A DNA stretch of 64,000 bases from an uncultured Subdoligranulum sp. (GCA_945830575.1 CALZZE010000007.1:1-64000); one strand, 5' to 3'; positions 25,165 through 35,555 are shown, numbered from the stretch's first letter. The notes: a model not told the origin generated them from the letters alone. Made by a program: numbers and translations.

Positions 25165-26511
25165 ATGGCACGGTGGAAACAGGGCCACATCACCCCTGCA
25201 CAGGTCATCATGGCGGGGTTCGGGGCCATCATTCTGGCGGGCACGCTGCTGCTCTGCCTGCCCTTTGCCACCGCCAGCGGCCGCAGCGCCGGGCTGGAGA
25301 CCGCCCTGTTCACCGCCACCTCCGCCACCTGCGTCACCGGGCTGATTTTGCAGGATACCGCCACCTTCTGGTCCCCCTTCGGGCAGGCGGTGATTTTACT
25401 GCTCATCCAGATCGGCGGGCTGGGGGTGGTCACCATGGCGCTGGCGCTGTCCATTCTGACGGGCCGTAAAATCGGGCTGCGGCAGCGGTGGGTCATGCAG
25501 GAATCCATCTCCGCGCCGCAGGTGGGCGGCATCGTGCGGCAGACCCGGTTCATCCTGCGCGCCGCCGCCTGTGTGGAGGGCGCGGGCGCGCTGCTGCTCT
25601 GCCTGTATTTTATCCCCCGGCTGGGATTTTTGCGGGGGCTCTGGTACGCGCTGTTCCACTCGGTATCCGCCTTCTGCAACGCCGGGTTCGATCTGATGGG
25701 CGCCGTCACCGGGCCGTTCACCTCCATGACGGCGGGCGTGGCGGACGGGTACCTGAACGTGGTGCTCTGCCTGCTCATCGTGCTGGGCGGTCTTGGGTTT
25801 CTGGTCTGGCGGGACCTGCTGGACTGCAGGGGCGATTTCCGCCGCCTGCGCCTGCACGCCAAGCTGGTGCTGTGCGTCACCGGGGCGCTGCTGCTCTTTG
25901 GCTTTGTGTTTTTCTATTTTTATGAGTTCCGCTGCCGCCAGTGGCGGGAAATGGACGGTGCCACGCGGTTCTGGGCGGCGGTGTTCCAGTCGGTCACGCC
26001 GCGCACCGCCGGGTTCAATACGGTGGATCAGGCCGCGCTCAGCGAGCCGGGCCAGCTGGTGACGCTGCTGCTCATGCTCACCGGCGGCTCCCCCGGCTCC
26101 ACGGCGGGCGGCATGAAAACCACCACGCTGGCGGTGCTGCTGCTGGGCACCTGGGCGGTGTTCCACCACCAGGAAAGCCCGGAATGCTTTGGCCGCCGCC
26201 TGCCCGGCGAGGTGCTGCGCAGTGCGCTGGCCCTGCTGATGCTGTATCTGCTGCTGGTGTTTGCCGGCGGCACCGCCATCTGCATGCTGGAGGGCGTGCC
26301 GCTGATGCCCGCGCTGTTTGAGGCCGCCTCCGCCATCGGCACGGTGGGGCTGAGTCAGGGATTGACGCCGCTGCTCGGCACGCCCTCCCGGCTGATTCTG
26401 ATTTTTCTGATGTATCTGGGCCGCGTGGGCGGCCTGACCATGATGTACGCCATGAGCGCCGGGCGGCCGGGACATTTTCGGCTGCCGCAGGAGCGGGTCA
26501 CGGTGGGATAA
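25165..26511 (+). CDS. ktrB: Potassium uptake channel subunit, KtrB/TrkH type
   Basis: 448-residue membrane channel for potassium, working with the RCK subunit encoded next. It has four repeated membrane-pore-membrane units whose pore loops are visible: FTATSATCVTGL, HSVSAFCNAGFDLMG, QSVTPRTAGFNTVD and EAASAIGTVGLSQGL, each with the selectivity glycine. The length fits KtrB (about 450) rather than the longer proteobacterial TrkH. AAGGAGG precedes the ATG by 9 nt, and an extended -10 TGCTACAAT lies at 25125-25133 without a good -35 box. First gene of a three-gene operon. Confidence 0.92.
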   Translation: MARWKQGHITPAQVIMAGFGAIILAGTLLLCLPFATASGRSAGLETALFTATSATCVTGLILQDTATFWSPFGQAVILLLIQIGGLGVVTMALALSILTGRKIGLRQRWVMQESISAPQVGGIVRQTRFILRAAACVEGAGALLLCLYFIPRLGFLRGLWYALFHSVSAFCNAGFDLMGAVTGPFTSMTAGVADGYLNVVLCLLIVLGGLGFLVWRDLLDCRGDFRRLRLHAKLVLCVTGALLLFGFVFFYFYEFRCRQWREMDGATRFWAAVFQSVTPRTAGFNTVDQAALSEPGQLVTLLLMLTGGSPGSTAGGMKTTTLAVLLLGTWAVFHHQESPECFGRRLPGEVLRSALALLMLYLLLVFAGGTAICMLEGVPLMPALFEAASAIGTVGLSQGLTPLLGTPSRLILIFLMYLGRVGGLTMMYAMSAGRPGHFRLPQERVTVG

Positions 26512-26521
26512 GGAGTGTTGT

Positions 26522-27169
26522 ATGAAATCGGTACTGTTGATCGGCCTTGGCCGTTTTGGACGTCACATGGCGCAAAAGCTGCACGAAATGCACCATGAGG
26601 TGCTGGGCGTGGACCGGGACGAGCAAAAGCTGGACGACGCCCTGCCCTACCTGACGGGGGGCAAGATCGGGGACGCCACGGTGCCCCAGTTCGTGGACGA
26701 GCTGGGGGTGCGCAACTTCGATTTGTGCGTGGTGGCCATCGGGGACGATTTCCAAAGCTCGCTGGAGACCACCAACCTGCTGAAGGAAAAGGGCGCGCCC
26801 TTTGTGCTGGCCCGGGCCACCCGGGACGTTCACGCCAAGTTTCTTTTGCACAACGGCGCGGACGATGTGGTGTACACCGAAAAGCAGATGGCCATCTGGG
26901 CCGCGGTGCGCTACACCGCCGACCATGTGTTTGACTATCTGGAGCTGACGCCCCAGTATTCCATCTACGAGGTGGAGCTTCCCCGGGAATGGGTGGGCCG
27001 CACCCCGGCGCAGCTGGACATCCGCCGCAAGCACCGCATCAACGTGCTGGCCACCAAGCGGGGCAGCGCGCTGGACCCGCTGCCCGGCCCGGACCATGTG
27101 TTCCAGAGTGACGAGCGCATTTTGATTTTGAGCAGCAACGAGGACGCTGCCAAGTTTTTGAAATACTGA
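26522..27169 (+). CDS. ktrA: Potassium uptake regulatory subunit, KtrA/TrkA (single RCK)
   Basis: 215-residue cytoplasmic ring subunit that gates KtrB on nucleotide binding. The Rossmann start VLLIGLGRFGRHMAQKL gives the GxGxxG nucleotide site, followed by VLGVDRDEQK with the acidic ribose-binding residue. Residues about 140-215 are the TrkA_C domain (IRRKHRINVLATKRGS, DERILILSSNEDAAKF). One RCK unit only, as in KtrA. It starts 10 nt after ktrB, so the pair is translated together. Confidence 0.92.
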   Translation: MKSVLLIGLGRFGRHMAQKLHEMHHEVLGVDRDEQKLDDALPYLTGGKIGDATVPQFVDELGVRNFDLCVVAIGDDFQSSLETTNLLKEKGAPFVLARATRDVHAKFLLHNGADDVVYTEKQMAIWAAVRYTADHVFDYLELTPQYSIYEVELPREWVGRTPAQLDIRRKHRINVLATKRGSALDPLPGPDHVFQSDERILILSSNEDAAKFLKY

Positions 27170-27197
27170 CCCGGAGGGGCCAAAGGGAGGGCCGGAC

Positions 27198-27335
27198 ATG
27201 GAAATGGTGCTGGTATGCGTGCTGCTGGCGGTGGGCGTGCTGGGCTATTGGGTCATGGACGGGCTGGACCGGTTTTTCCACAGCCCCCAATGGCACCCTG
27301 ATGAATGGGAACCCCCGGAGGACGACGAACCGTAA
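27198..27335 (+). CDS. 45-residue single-pass membrane protein in the ktr operon
   Basis: Small gene not recognised as a named family. The ATG is preceded by AAAGGGAGGG at a proper distance, 28 nt after ktrA. The product starts with a hydrophobic helix (MVLVCVLLAVGVLGYWVM, residues 3-20). It then turns acidic and proline-rich, ending PPEDDEP, so it should be anchored in the membrane with a short charged tail. Its size and place recall tiny accessory subunits of potassium systems such as KdpF, but that link is inference. It might instead be a remnant. Confidence 0.6.
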   Translation: MEMVLVCVLLAVGVLGYWVMDGLDRFFHSPQWHPDEWEPPEDDEP

Positions 27336-27346
27336 ACAGCACAAGC

Positions 27347-27370
27347 CCCCCGCGCCGTACGGCGCGGGGG
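27347..27370. terminator. Hairpin between convergent ktr and arg operons
   Basis: Ten-base-pair stem CCCCCGCGCC/GGCGCGGGGG with loop GTAC, between the converging ktr and arginine operons. Neither strand has a strong T-run, so its efficiency is uncertain. Confidence 0.4.
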
Positions 27371-27378
27371 CGCTGTGA

Positions 27379-28290
27379 TTATTTCCCGGCAAGGAGGATT
27401 TCCAGAACCGCCTTTTCCACGTGGAGGCGGTTTTCCGCCTCATCAAAAATCTCATCGGCGTGGGCCTCCAGCACCTCGTCGGTGATCTCCTCGCCCCGGC
27501 GGGCGGGCAGCGGATGCTGCACAAGGCAGCCCGGCGCGGTGAGCGCCATGCGGGCTGCGTCCACCGTGAAGCCGGCAAAATCCCGGCGGCGGCGCTCGGT
27601 CTCCCGCTCCATGCCCATGCTCACCCACACATCGGTGAACAGCACCTGCGCGCCGCGGGCGGCCTCTTCCGGGTCCTGCACCAGCCGGAACCGGTCACCG
27701 TACCGCCGCGCCAGCAGCAGCACATCCGCCGCCGGGCGATAACCGCGGGGGCAGGCCGCCGTCAGGCGCATCCCCGCCGTGAGGCAGCCCACAATCAGGG
27801 AGTTGGCCATGTTGTAGCCGTCCCCGATAAAGCCCGCCTGCACGCCGTCCAGACTGCCAAGGCGCTCCCGCACCGTCATCAGGTCGGCCAGCACCTGCAG
27901 GGGGTGGGCGTAGTCCGTCATGCCGGAGATCACCGGCACGCCGCTGTACCGGGCCAGCGTTTCCAGATCGCCCTGCTTGTAGGTGCGGCAGACGATGGCG
28001 TCATAGTACCGCCCCAGCACCCGGGCGGTGTCCTTGATGGGCTCACCCCGGGCGGTTTGCAGCTCGGCGGCGCTCAGATAGGTGCCCAGGCCCCCCAGCT
28101 GGTGGATGCCCACCTCCAGACTGGTGCGGGTGCGGGTGGAGTTTTTGGCAAACAGCAGCGCCACCGCTTTGCCCTCCAGCAGCTTGGGGTCGCGGCCTTC
28201 TTTGTGCAGGCGCTTGGCCTCGTCCGCCACGTCCAGCACGTGGAGCAGCTCTTCTTTTGTCAGGTCGGAGAGTTTCAACAGGTGTTTCAT
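27379..28290 (-). CDS. argF: Ornithine carbamoyltransferase
   Basis: 303 residues. Makes citrulline from ornithine and carbamoyl phosphate in arginine synthesis. The carbamoyl-phosphate site STRTRTS is near residue 52, with SVVVCRTY-like region IVCRTYKQGD, the ornithine-binding DGVQAGFIGDGYN region and the closing catalytic HPLPARRGEEI (with the H-P-L-P motif, cysteine in CLVQHPLPA). Last gene of the operon argGHCJBDF, 3 nt after argD. A catabolic role is unlikely given its biosynthetic neighbours. Confidence 0.94.
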   Translation of the reverse strand: MKHLLKLSDLTKEELLHVLDVADEAKRLHKEGRDPKLLEGKAVALLFAKNSTRTRTSLEVGIHQLGGLGTYLSAAELQTARGEPIKDTARVLGRYYDAIVCRTYKQGDLETLARYSGVPVISGMTDYAHPLQVLADLMTVRERLGSLDGVQAGFIGDGYNMANSLIVGCLTAGMRLTAACPRGYRPAADVLLLARRYGDRFRLVQDPEEAARGAQVLFTDVWVSMGMERETERRRRDFAGFTVDAARMALTAPGCLVQHPLPARRGEEITDEVLEAHADEIFDEAENRLHVEKAVLEILLAGK

Positions 28291-28293
28291 AGC

Positions 28294-29472
28294 TCAGTCC
28301 TTTTCCAGAACGTCCTTGAGAATTGCCAGCGCGGCGTTCACATCTGCCTCGCTTAAAATCAGCGGCGGCAGCAGCCGCAGCCGGGTCTTGGCGGTGAGCA
28401 CCAGCAGCCCCGCCTTCTCGCAGGCGGCGCGGACTTCCGCGGCCTTGCGGGTGTCATCCAGCTGGATGCCCACCATCAGGCCCAGACCGCTCACGGCGGT
28501 GACATGGGGCAGCGCCGCCAGTCCCCTGCGCAGCTGGGCGGCGCGGGCGTTCACGTTGTCCATAAAGGCGTCGTCCATGGTCTCCAGCACCGCCAGCGCA
28601 CCGGCGCAGCACACCGGGTTGCCGCCAAAGGTGGAGCCGTGGCTGCCCGGGCCCATGCCCGCCGCCACTGCCTCAGTCATGAGTACCGCGCCGATGGGCA
28701 GGCCGCCGCCAAGGCCCTTGGCCAGCGTGACGATGTCGGGTTTTAAGCCGTAATGCTGGCAGGCCAGAAAGGTGCCGGTGCGGCCCACGCCGGTCTGCAC
28801 CTCGTCCACCACCAGCAGGATGTCGCGGGCCTTGCAGTAGTCCGCCACGGCGTGGACATAGTCCGCGTCCTGTGCCACCACACCGCCCTCGCCCTGCACC
28901 AGCTCCATCACGACGGCGCACAGCGTGCCGTCATCGGCGGCGGTGAGGGCGTCAAAATCCCCGGCGGGCAGATAGACGAAGTTTTCCGGGAACGGCCCGA
29001 AATCCTTGTGGAACACCTCCTGCCCGGTGGCCGCCAGCGTGGCCAGCGTGCGCCCGTGGAAGGAGTTCACCAGCGTGGCCACCTTGCTGCGGCCCTCGCC
29101 GTAGCGGTCCACGCTGTATTTGCGGGCGGCCTTGATGGCGCCCTCGTTGGCCTCGGCGCCGGAATTGCCGAAAAACACCTTGTCCATGCCGGTGCGCTTG
29201 CACAGCTTTTTGGCCAGCTTGGCGTCCGGCGCGGTGACGTACAGGTTGCTGATGTGCTGCAGGGCGCCCGCCTGCGCGGCCACCGCCGCTGTCCAGGCCG
29301 GATGGCAGAACCCCAGCGAGTTGACCCCGATGCCGGAGGTGAAGTCCAGATACGCCTTTCCCTCCGCGTCATAAGCGGTCATTCCCTCGCCCCGCACCAG
29401 CGCCAGCGGGCTGCGGGCGTAGGTGTGCAGGATGTATTTTTCGTCCCGTTTGATGAGTTTTTCACTATTCAT
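28294..29472 (-). CDS. argD: Acetylornithine aminotransferase
   Basis: 392-residue PLP enzyme of the class III aminotransferase family. Converts N-acetylglutamate semialdehyde to N-acetylornithine. It shows FFGNSGAEANEGAIKAARKY, FHGRTLATLAATG, the aspartate motif LLVVDEVQTGVGRTG and the PLP lysine in PDIVTLAKGLGGGLPIGA. Encoded between argB and argF with very short gaps, so it is clearly the ArgD of this pathway rather than an omega-amino acid transaminase. Confidence 0.94.
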   Translation of the reverse strand: MNSEKLIKRDEKYILHTYARSPLALVRGEGMTAYDAEGKAYLDFTSGIGVNSLGFCHPAWTAAVAAQAGALQHISNLYVTAPDAKLAKKLCKRTGMDKVFFGNSGAEANEGAIKAARKYSVDRYGEGRSKVATLVNSFHGRTLATLAATGQEVFHKDFGPFPENFVYLPAGDFDALTAADDGTLCAVVMELVQGEGGVVAQDADYVHAVADYCKARDILLVVDEVQTGVGRTGTFLACQHYGLKPDIVTLAKGLGGGLPIGAVLMTEAVAAGMGPGSHGSTFGGNPVCCAGALAVLETMDDAFMDNVNARAAQLRRGLAALPHVTAVSGLGLMVGIQLDDTRKAAEVRAACEKAGLLVLTAKTRLRLLPPLILSEADVNAALAILKDVLEKD

Positions 29473-29484
29473 GGTGCACCTCCC

Positions 29485-30339
29485 TTAACGGTTGCCCCGG
29501 CGGTAGAACAGCGTGCCGGAGCCGCGGTCGGAGAACATTTCCAGCAGGATGGAGTGAGGCACCCGGCCGTCGATGATGACCGCCTCATGCACGCCCTCGT
29601 AGATGGCATCCGCCATGCCCTCGATCTTGGGCAGCATGCCGCCCGCAATGACGCCCGCCGCCTTGTAGCCGTCGATCTCGGAGACCTCCACCTCGGAAAT
29701 CAGCGTGGACTCGTCATTTCTGTCGTACAGCAGACCCACGATGTCGGTCATGGAGACCAGCTTTTCGGCGTGCAGCGCAATGGCGATGGCCGCCGCGGCG
29801 GTGTCGGCGTTGATGTTGTAGGGGATGCCGTTGTCGTCCATGCCCACCGTGGCAATGACCGGGATGAAGCTGTCCGCCAGCAGATGCTCGATGAGGGTGG
29901 TATCCACCCGCTCAATTTCGCCCACAAAACCAAGGTCCATGTCGGTCTTGCGGTTGCAGGTGATCATGTGGCCGTCCATGCCGCAAAGCCCCACGCCGCG
30001 GCCCTTGAGCAGCGCCACCAGATCCTTGTTCACCTGCCCGGCCAGCACCTGCTGCACAATGCCCATGGTCTCGGCGTCGGTGTAGCGCAGGCCGCCCACG
30101 AACTTGGATTCCTTGCCGACTTTATTCAGCATCTGGTTGATGGCAGGCCCGCCGCCGTGTACCAACACCACCCGCACGCCCAGCAGCGTGAGGGTGACAA
30201 GGTCGTTCATGACGGCCAGCTTCAGCTCGTCATTCACCATGGCGTTGCCGCCGTACTTGATGACCAGCGTTTTGCCGTGGTATTTCTGGATATACGGCGT
30301 GGCCTCGGAAAAAAGCAGCGCCATTTCCTGATTTTTCAT
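29485..30339 (-). CDS. argB: Acetylglutamate kinase
   Basis: 284 residues of the amino acid kinase family. Phosphorylates N-acetylglutamate. Visible are LVIKYGGNAMVNDELK at residues about 25-40, VLVHGGGPAINQMLNKVG (the glycine-rich substrate loop), and the nucleotide region NADTAAAAIAIALHAEKLVSMTD. The N-terminal helix (about 20 residues before the kinase core) is the extension associated with arginine-feedback-inhibited hexameric enzymes. Between argJ and argD in the operon. Confidence 0.94.
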   Translation of the reverse strand: MKNQEMALLFSEATPYIQKYHGKTLVIKYGGNAMVNDELKLAVMNDLVTLTLLGVRVVLVHGGGPAINQMLNKVGKESKFVGGLRYTDAETMGIVQQVLAGQVNKDLVALLKGRGVGLCGMDGHMITCNRKTDMDLGFVGEIERVDTTLIEHLLADSFIPVIATVGMDDNGIPYNINADTAAAAIAIALHAEKLVSMTDIVGLLYDRNDESTLISEVEVSEIDGYKAAGVIAGGMLPKIEGMADAIYEGVHEAVIIDGRVPHSILLEMFSDRGSGTLFYRRGNR

Positions 30340-30352
30340 TGGTATTCCCCCA

Positions 30353-31582
30353 TCAGGTACGATAGTCCCCGTTGATTTTCACGTAATCGTAGGTCAGGTC
30401 GCAGCCCCAGGCCTTGCCGTCCGCCTCGCCGTCCCCCATGTCCACCTTCACAAGGATGTCGTGCTCCGCCAGAATGTTAGCGGCCTCCTCCTCGCTGAAG
30501 GGGTGGTAGGCGGCGTTCTCGCAGACGTGGACCTCCCCCGCCGCGCTGGCGATGCGCACCGCCACATGGTCGATGGAGAAATCCCCCGGCGTGTAGCCGA
30601 TGGCGCAGAGGATGCGGCCCCAGTTGGCATCACGGCCGAACACCGCCGCCTTGAACAGGTTGGAGCAGACCACGCTTTTGGCGATGGCACGTGCGATTTC
30701 GTGGCTGGGCGCGTGGGTCACCTCGCAGGTGATGAGGTGGGTGGCGCCTTCGCCGTCGCTGGCGTGGAGGGCGCACATGTGCCCCGCCACCGCGTACAGC
30801 GCAGCCAGAAACGCCTCGTAGTCGGGGCCTTCCTCCGTCACAGGCTCGTTGCCGGCAAGGCCGGAGGCCAGCAGCAGCAGCGTATCGTTGGTGGAGGTGT
30901 CCAGATCCACGCTCATCTGGTTGTAGGTGGTGGGCACCACAGTGCGCAGCGCCTTTTGCAGCAGCGCCGGGCTGACGGCGGCGTCGGTGGTGTAGAACGC
31001 CAGCATGGTGGCCATGTTGGGGGCGATCATGCCGCTGCCCTTGCCGATGGCACCCATGCGGCAGGTTTTGCCGCCGAGGGTGAACTCGATGGCGTACTCT
31101 TTTTCGTAGGTGTCGGTGGTCATGATGGCCTTGGCCGCCTGATTGCTGCCGTGGGCGGTGGCCTCCAGCTGGGCGGCCGCCTCGGGGATGCCCTTCTCGA
31201 AGGGGTCGATGACCATCGGCTGGCCGATGACGCCGGTGGAGGCGGGCAGCACATCCGCCGCGTCGATACCCAGCGCTTTGGCAGTCAGTTCACAGCACTG
31301 GGTCGCCAGCGCCACGCCGTTGGCGGCGCAGGTGTTGGCGTTGCCGCTGTTCACCACGATGGCCTGCGCGTAGCCGTCCGCCAGATGCGCCCGGTCCACC
31401 TTGATGGGCGCGCCGTACACCTTGTTGGTGGTGAACACGCCCGCGGCGGCGCAGCGGACCTCCGCCTTGATGATGGCAAGGTCCAGCTTGCCGGGGTTGT
31501 GCCGGATGCCCGCGTGGACGCCCGACGCCGAAAATCCCTTGGGCGCGCACACGCCGCCGGGAACTACCTTAAACTCACTCAT
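30353..31582 (-). CDS. argJ: Bifunctional ornithine acetyltransferase/N-acetylglutamate synthase
   Basis: 409 residues. Moves the acetyl group from N-acetylornithine to glutamate, and in bifunctional forms makes N-acetylglutamate from acetyl-CoA, closing the acetyl cycle so no argA or argE is needed. The self-cleavage site is visible in KGSGMIAPNMATML (cut before the threonine), giving alpha and beta chains. The ATG at 31582 is chosen because a purine-rich AAGGGGAATGGG lies just upstream; longer readings run into argC. Whether it is mono- or bifunctional cannot be told by eye. Confidence 0.93.
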   Translation of the reverse strand: MSEFKVVPGGVCAPKGFSASGVHAGIRHNPGKLDLAIIKAEVRCAAAGVFTTNKVYGAPIKVDRAHLADGYAQAIVVNSGNANTCAANGVALATQCCELTAKALGIDAADVLPASTGVIGQPMVIDPFEKGIPEAAAQLEATAHGSNQAAKAIMTTDTYEKEYAIEFTLGGKTCRMGAIGKGSGMIAPNMATMLAFYTTDAAVSPALLQKALRTVVPTTYNQMSVDLDTSTNDTLLLLASGLAGNEPVTEEGPDYEAFLAALYAVAGHMCALHASDGEGATHLITCEVTHAPSHEIARAIAKSVVCSNLFKAAVFGRDANWGRILCAIGYTPGDFSIDHVAVRIASAAGEVHVCENAAYHPFSEEEAANILAEHDILVKVDMGDGEADGKAWGCDLTYDYVKINGDYRT

Positions 31583-31604
31583 TTCCCATTCCCCTTTTCC
31601 ACTC

Positions 31605-32537
31605 TTACAGCGCCAGTCCCTCGCACTCGTCAAGGCCCAGCATCACGTTCATGCACTGCACCGCTGCACCGCTGCTGCCCTTGCCCAGATTGTCCAGCAG
31701 GCTGATGAGCAGCATCCGCTGCCCGTCCGGGCTGACGGTGGGATAAATTTCCAGCGTGTCCTTCCCGGCAAGGGTGTTGGCGGGCAGGAAATCCGGCGCG
31801 GTGTTCAAGGGATGCACCGTGATGAGCGGTTCGTCCCTGTAATAGTCCGCCAGCGCGGCGGCCAGTTCCTCGGCGGTGCGGCCCACCTGCGCCAGATGCA
31901 GCGGCACCGTCACCTCCATGCCGGCGTAGTAGTCGTCCACCACGGGGCAGAACAGCGGCGGGCAGGAAAGCCCGCACACCGCCTGCATTTCCGGCAGGTG
32001 CTTGTGGTGCAGCGTCAGGCCGTAGGGGCGGGGGCTGTCCAGCGCGCCGCTGCGGTCGCGGGCGGTGTACTGGGCGATGCCCGCCTTGCCCGCCCCGGAA
32101 TAGCCCGACAGGCCGTACACCGTCATGGGCAGGTCGGCGGGCAGAAGGCCCTGCTGCACCAGCGGGGCCACCGCCATGATGAACCCGGTGGCGTAGCAGC
32201 CCGGCACCGCCACGCGGGCGGCAGTGCGCAGCTTTTCCCGGGTGCCGTGCAGCTCCGGCATGCCGTACACCCAGCCGGGGGCGGTGCGGTGGGCGGTGGA
32301 GGTGTCCAGCACCCGCACATGCTCGTTGATGAGCGGCAGGATTTCCCTTGCCGCCGCGTCCGGCAGGCACAAAAACGACAAGTCGCTGCCGTTGATGGCC
32401 GCCGCGCGGGCGGCGGGGTCCTTGCGGTCGGCCTCGCTGAGGGTCACCAGCGTGAACTCCGGCCGCACCGCCAGCCGTTCCCGGATGCGCAGCCCGGTGG
32501 TGCCGGAGGAACCGTCAATAAAAATTTTGTATGCCAT
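31605..32537 (-). CDS. argC: N-acetyl-gamma-glutamyl-phosphate reductase
   Basis: 310 residues, the short type-2 form. NADPH-dependent reduction of acetylglutamyl phosphate to the semialdehyde. It shows the Rossmann start IFIDGSSGTTGLRIRERL, the catalytic cysteine in RVAVPGCYATGFIMAVAPL and the substrate region YGLSGYSGAGK. The ATG at 32537 overlaps the end region of argH with a modest GGGTGAT ribosome site, so translation is probably coupled. Third gene of argGHCJBDF. Confidence 0.93.
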   Translation of the reverse strand: MAYKIFIDGSSGTTGLRIRERLAVRPEFTLVTLSEADRKDPAARAAAINGSDLSFLCLPDAAAREILPLINEHVRVLDTSTAHRTAPGWVYGMPELHGTREKLRTAARVAVPGCYATGFIMAVAPLVQQGLLPADLPMTVYGLSGYSGAGKAGIAQYTARDRSGALDSPRPYGLTLHHKHLPEMQAVCGLSCPPLFCPVVDDYYAGMEVTVPLHLAQVGRTAEELAAALADYYRDEPLITVHPLNTAPDFLPANTLAGKDTLEIYPTVSPDGQRMLLISLLDNLGKGSSGAAVQCMNVMLGLDECEGLAL

Positions 32538-32541
32538 GGTA

Positions 32542-33918
<1,377 letters not shown>

Positions 33919-33995
33919 AGTATCCTCCTGATAAAACCAAAGTACGCCGGAGCGGGGTTGCCCCCGCCTCGGCGGTGTATGTGTTTCCCGTGAAA

Positions 33996-35228
33996 TTACT
34001 TGGGCCACTTCTTGGCCAGCTTGGCGCGCTCGGCGATGGGCAGGCCGAACAGGTTGATGAAGCCCGCGGAATCGCTCTGGTCGTAGTCGTTGTCCTCGCC
34101 AAAGCTGGCGGTCTGCTCGTCATACAGCGTGTAGGGGCTGGTGACGCCGGCGTTGATGAGGTTGCCCTTGTACAGCTTGAGCTTGACATCGCCGGTGACG
34201 GTGGCCTGCAGGCTGTCGGTGAAGGCGCAGATAGCCTCCCGCAGCGGGGTGTACCACTGGCCGTTGTAGACGATGTCCGCCATCTTCTGGGCCACGATCT
34301 CCTTGAAGTGGAAGGCTTCCTTGTCCAGCGTGATGGTCTCCAGCACCTTGTGGGCGTGGTACAGGATGGTGCCGCCGGGGGTCTCGTAGACGCCACGGCT
34401 CTTCATGCCCACCAGCCGGTTTTCCACAATGTCCAAAAGGCCGATGCCGTTGGCGCCGCCCACCTTGTTCAGGTACTCGATGAGGGAAACGCCGTCCATC
34501 TCCTCGCCGTTGACGGCGGTGGGGATGCCCTTCTCAAAGTGGATGGTCAGGTAGGTGGGGGTGTCGGGCGCCTGCTCGGGGGAAACGCCCAGCTCCAAAA
34601 AGCCTTCCTTGTTGTACTGCGGCTCCTGAGAGGGCAGCTCCAGATCGAGGCCCTCATGGGACAGGTGCCACAGGTTCTTGTCCTTGGAATAGTTGGTCTC
34701 CCGGCTGATGCGCAGCGGGATGTTGTGAGCCTCGGCGTAGTCGATCTCCTCGTCACGGCTCTTGATGCTCCACTCCCGCCAGGGGGCGATGATGGCCATG
34801 TCGGGGGCCAGCGCCTTGAGGGTCAGCTCAAACCGCACCTGATCGTTGCCCTTGCCGGTGCAGCCGTGGCAGATGGCGTCGGCACCCTCCTTGATGGCAA
34901 TTTCCGCCAGACCCTTGGCAATGCAGGGCCGCGCGTGGGAGGTGCCCAGCAGGTAGTCCTCATACTTGGCGTCCGCCTTCAGGCAGGGCCAGATGAAGTC
35001 CTCCACATACTCCTTCTTCAGATCCAGCACATACAGCTTGGACGCGCCGGTCTTGATGGCCTTCTCCTCCAGACCGTCCAGCTCGGTGCCCTGCCCCACG
35101 TCGCCGGAAACGGCGATGACCTCGCAGTTGTTGTAGTTCTCTTTCAGCCAGGGAATGATGATGGAGGTGTCCAGCCCGCCGGAGTAGGCCAGCACCACCT
35201 TTTTGATCTGATCCTTGCTCTTTTTCAT
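33996..35228 (-). CDS. argG: Argininosuccinate synthase
   Basis: 410 residues. Joins citrulline and aspartate with ATP. The PP-loop [20 protein letters not shown] is near residue 12, [17 protein letters not shown] and the [14 protein letters not shown] block follow. ATG at 35228 with TGAGGAATAG upstream. First gene of the arginine operon, whose leader carries an ArgR operator just after the -10 box, so the whole operon should be repressed by arginine. Confidence 0.95.
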   Translation of the reverse strand: MKKSKDQIKKVVLAYSGGLDTSIIIPWLKENYNNCEVIAVSGDVGQGTELDGLEEKAIKTGASKLYVLDLKKEYVEDFIWPCLKADAKYEDYLLGTSHARPCIAKGLAEIAIKEGADAICHGCTGKGNDQVRFELTLKALAPDMAIIAPWREWSIKSRDEEIDYAEAHNIPLRISRETNYSKDKNLWHLSHEGLDLELPSQEPQYNKEGFLELGVSPEQAPDTPTYLTIHFEKGIPTAVNGEEMDGVSLIEYLNKVGGANGIGLLDIVENRLVGMKSRGVYETPGGTILYHAHKVLETITLDKEAFHFKEIVAQKMADIVYNGQWYTPLREAICAFTDSLQATVTGDVKLKLYKGNLINAGVTSPYTLYDEQTASFGEDNDYDQSDSAGFINLFGLPIAERAKLAKKWPK

Positions 35229-35253
35229 GGTTCTATTCCTCATTTCTCACGAA

Positions 35254-35271
35254 GTTGAATATTTATTCATC
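35254..35271 (-). promoter_or_regulatory. ArgR/AhrC operator (ARG box) of the arginine operon
   Basis: Minus strand GATGAATAAATATTCAAC, very close to the Bacillus ARG box (CATGAATAAAAATKCAAK) and nearly palindromic. It lies a few bases downstream of the expected transcript start, where a bound repressor would block argG transcription. Confidence 0.75.
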
Positions 35272-35281
35272 TGTGAGTATT

Positions 35282-35309
35282 ATTATACACGATTTCCGCG
35301 CCATTTCAA
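35282..35309 (-). promoter_or_regulatory. Promoter of the arginine operon
   Basis: Minus strand TTGAAA (35309-35304), 16-nt spacer, TATAAT (35287-35282), about 55 nt before the argG start, followed immediately by the ARG box. Confidence 0.65.
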
Positions 35310-35394
35310 GACGGGATATTGCACAGGAAACCGCCAACAATTCCCAGCTTTTTAGACATTTTTGGCAATGCGGTGTTTTGACGAGCCTTTTTCT

Positions 35395-35431
35395 ATGTAT
35401 TTTTATTCATCTTTTCTGCATAAATGAATAA
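35395..35431 (+). promoter_or_regulatory. Second ARG-box-like site, upstream of the amino acid ABC transporter
   Basis: Minus strand GATGAATAAAAATACATA (35411-35394) matches the ARG box core, and a mirrored ATGAATAA lies at 35424-35431, giving the inverted pair TTATTCAT/ATGAATAA 13 nt apart. It sits about 40 nt before the -35 box of the transporter promoter, so ArgR could control both divergent operons. Confidence 0.55.
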
Positions 35432-35467
35432 GTCCGTGACAAATCGGGAAAAAATTGGCGAAACCTC

Positions 35468-35496
35468 TTGCACATTTCCTTATTTTATATTACACT
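35468..35496 (+). promoter_or_regulatory. Promoter of the amino acid ABC transporter
   Basis: TTGCAC (35468-35473), 17-nt spacer, TACACT (35491-35496). It precedes a small hairpin and the lipoprotein gene. Confidence 0.55.
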
Positions 35497-35501
35497 AAAG
35501 A

Positions 35502-35524
35502 AGTCGATTCTGATTCAATCGACT
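35502..35524 (+). promoter_or_regulatory. Hairpin at the start of the transporter leader
   Basis: Perfect 8-bp inverted repeat AGTCGATT/AATCGACT with a 7-nt loop right at the expected transcript start. It could be an operator or an mRNA 5' stability hairpin; there is no T-run. Confidence 0.45.
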
Positions 35525-35555
35525 AAAGCGAATGGAATTGAGAGGGGAAACCAAC

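Noticed and set aside
30353-31633. Longer N-terminus for argJ starting at 31633
   Set aside because: The extra residues have no ArgJ similarity and overlap argC; the ATG at 31582 has a ribosome site.
33919-34008. Longer argH start at 34008
   Set aside because: It would overlap argG, and the ATG at 33918 has a clear CAGGAGG site.
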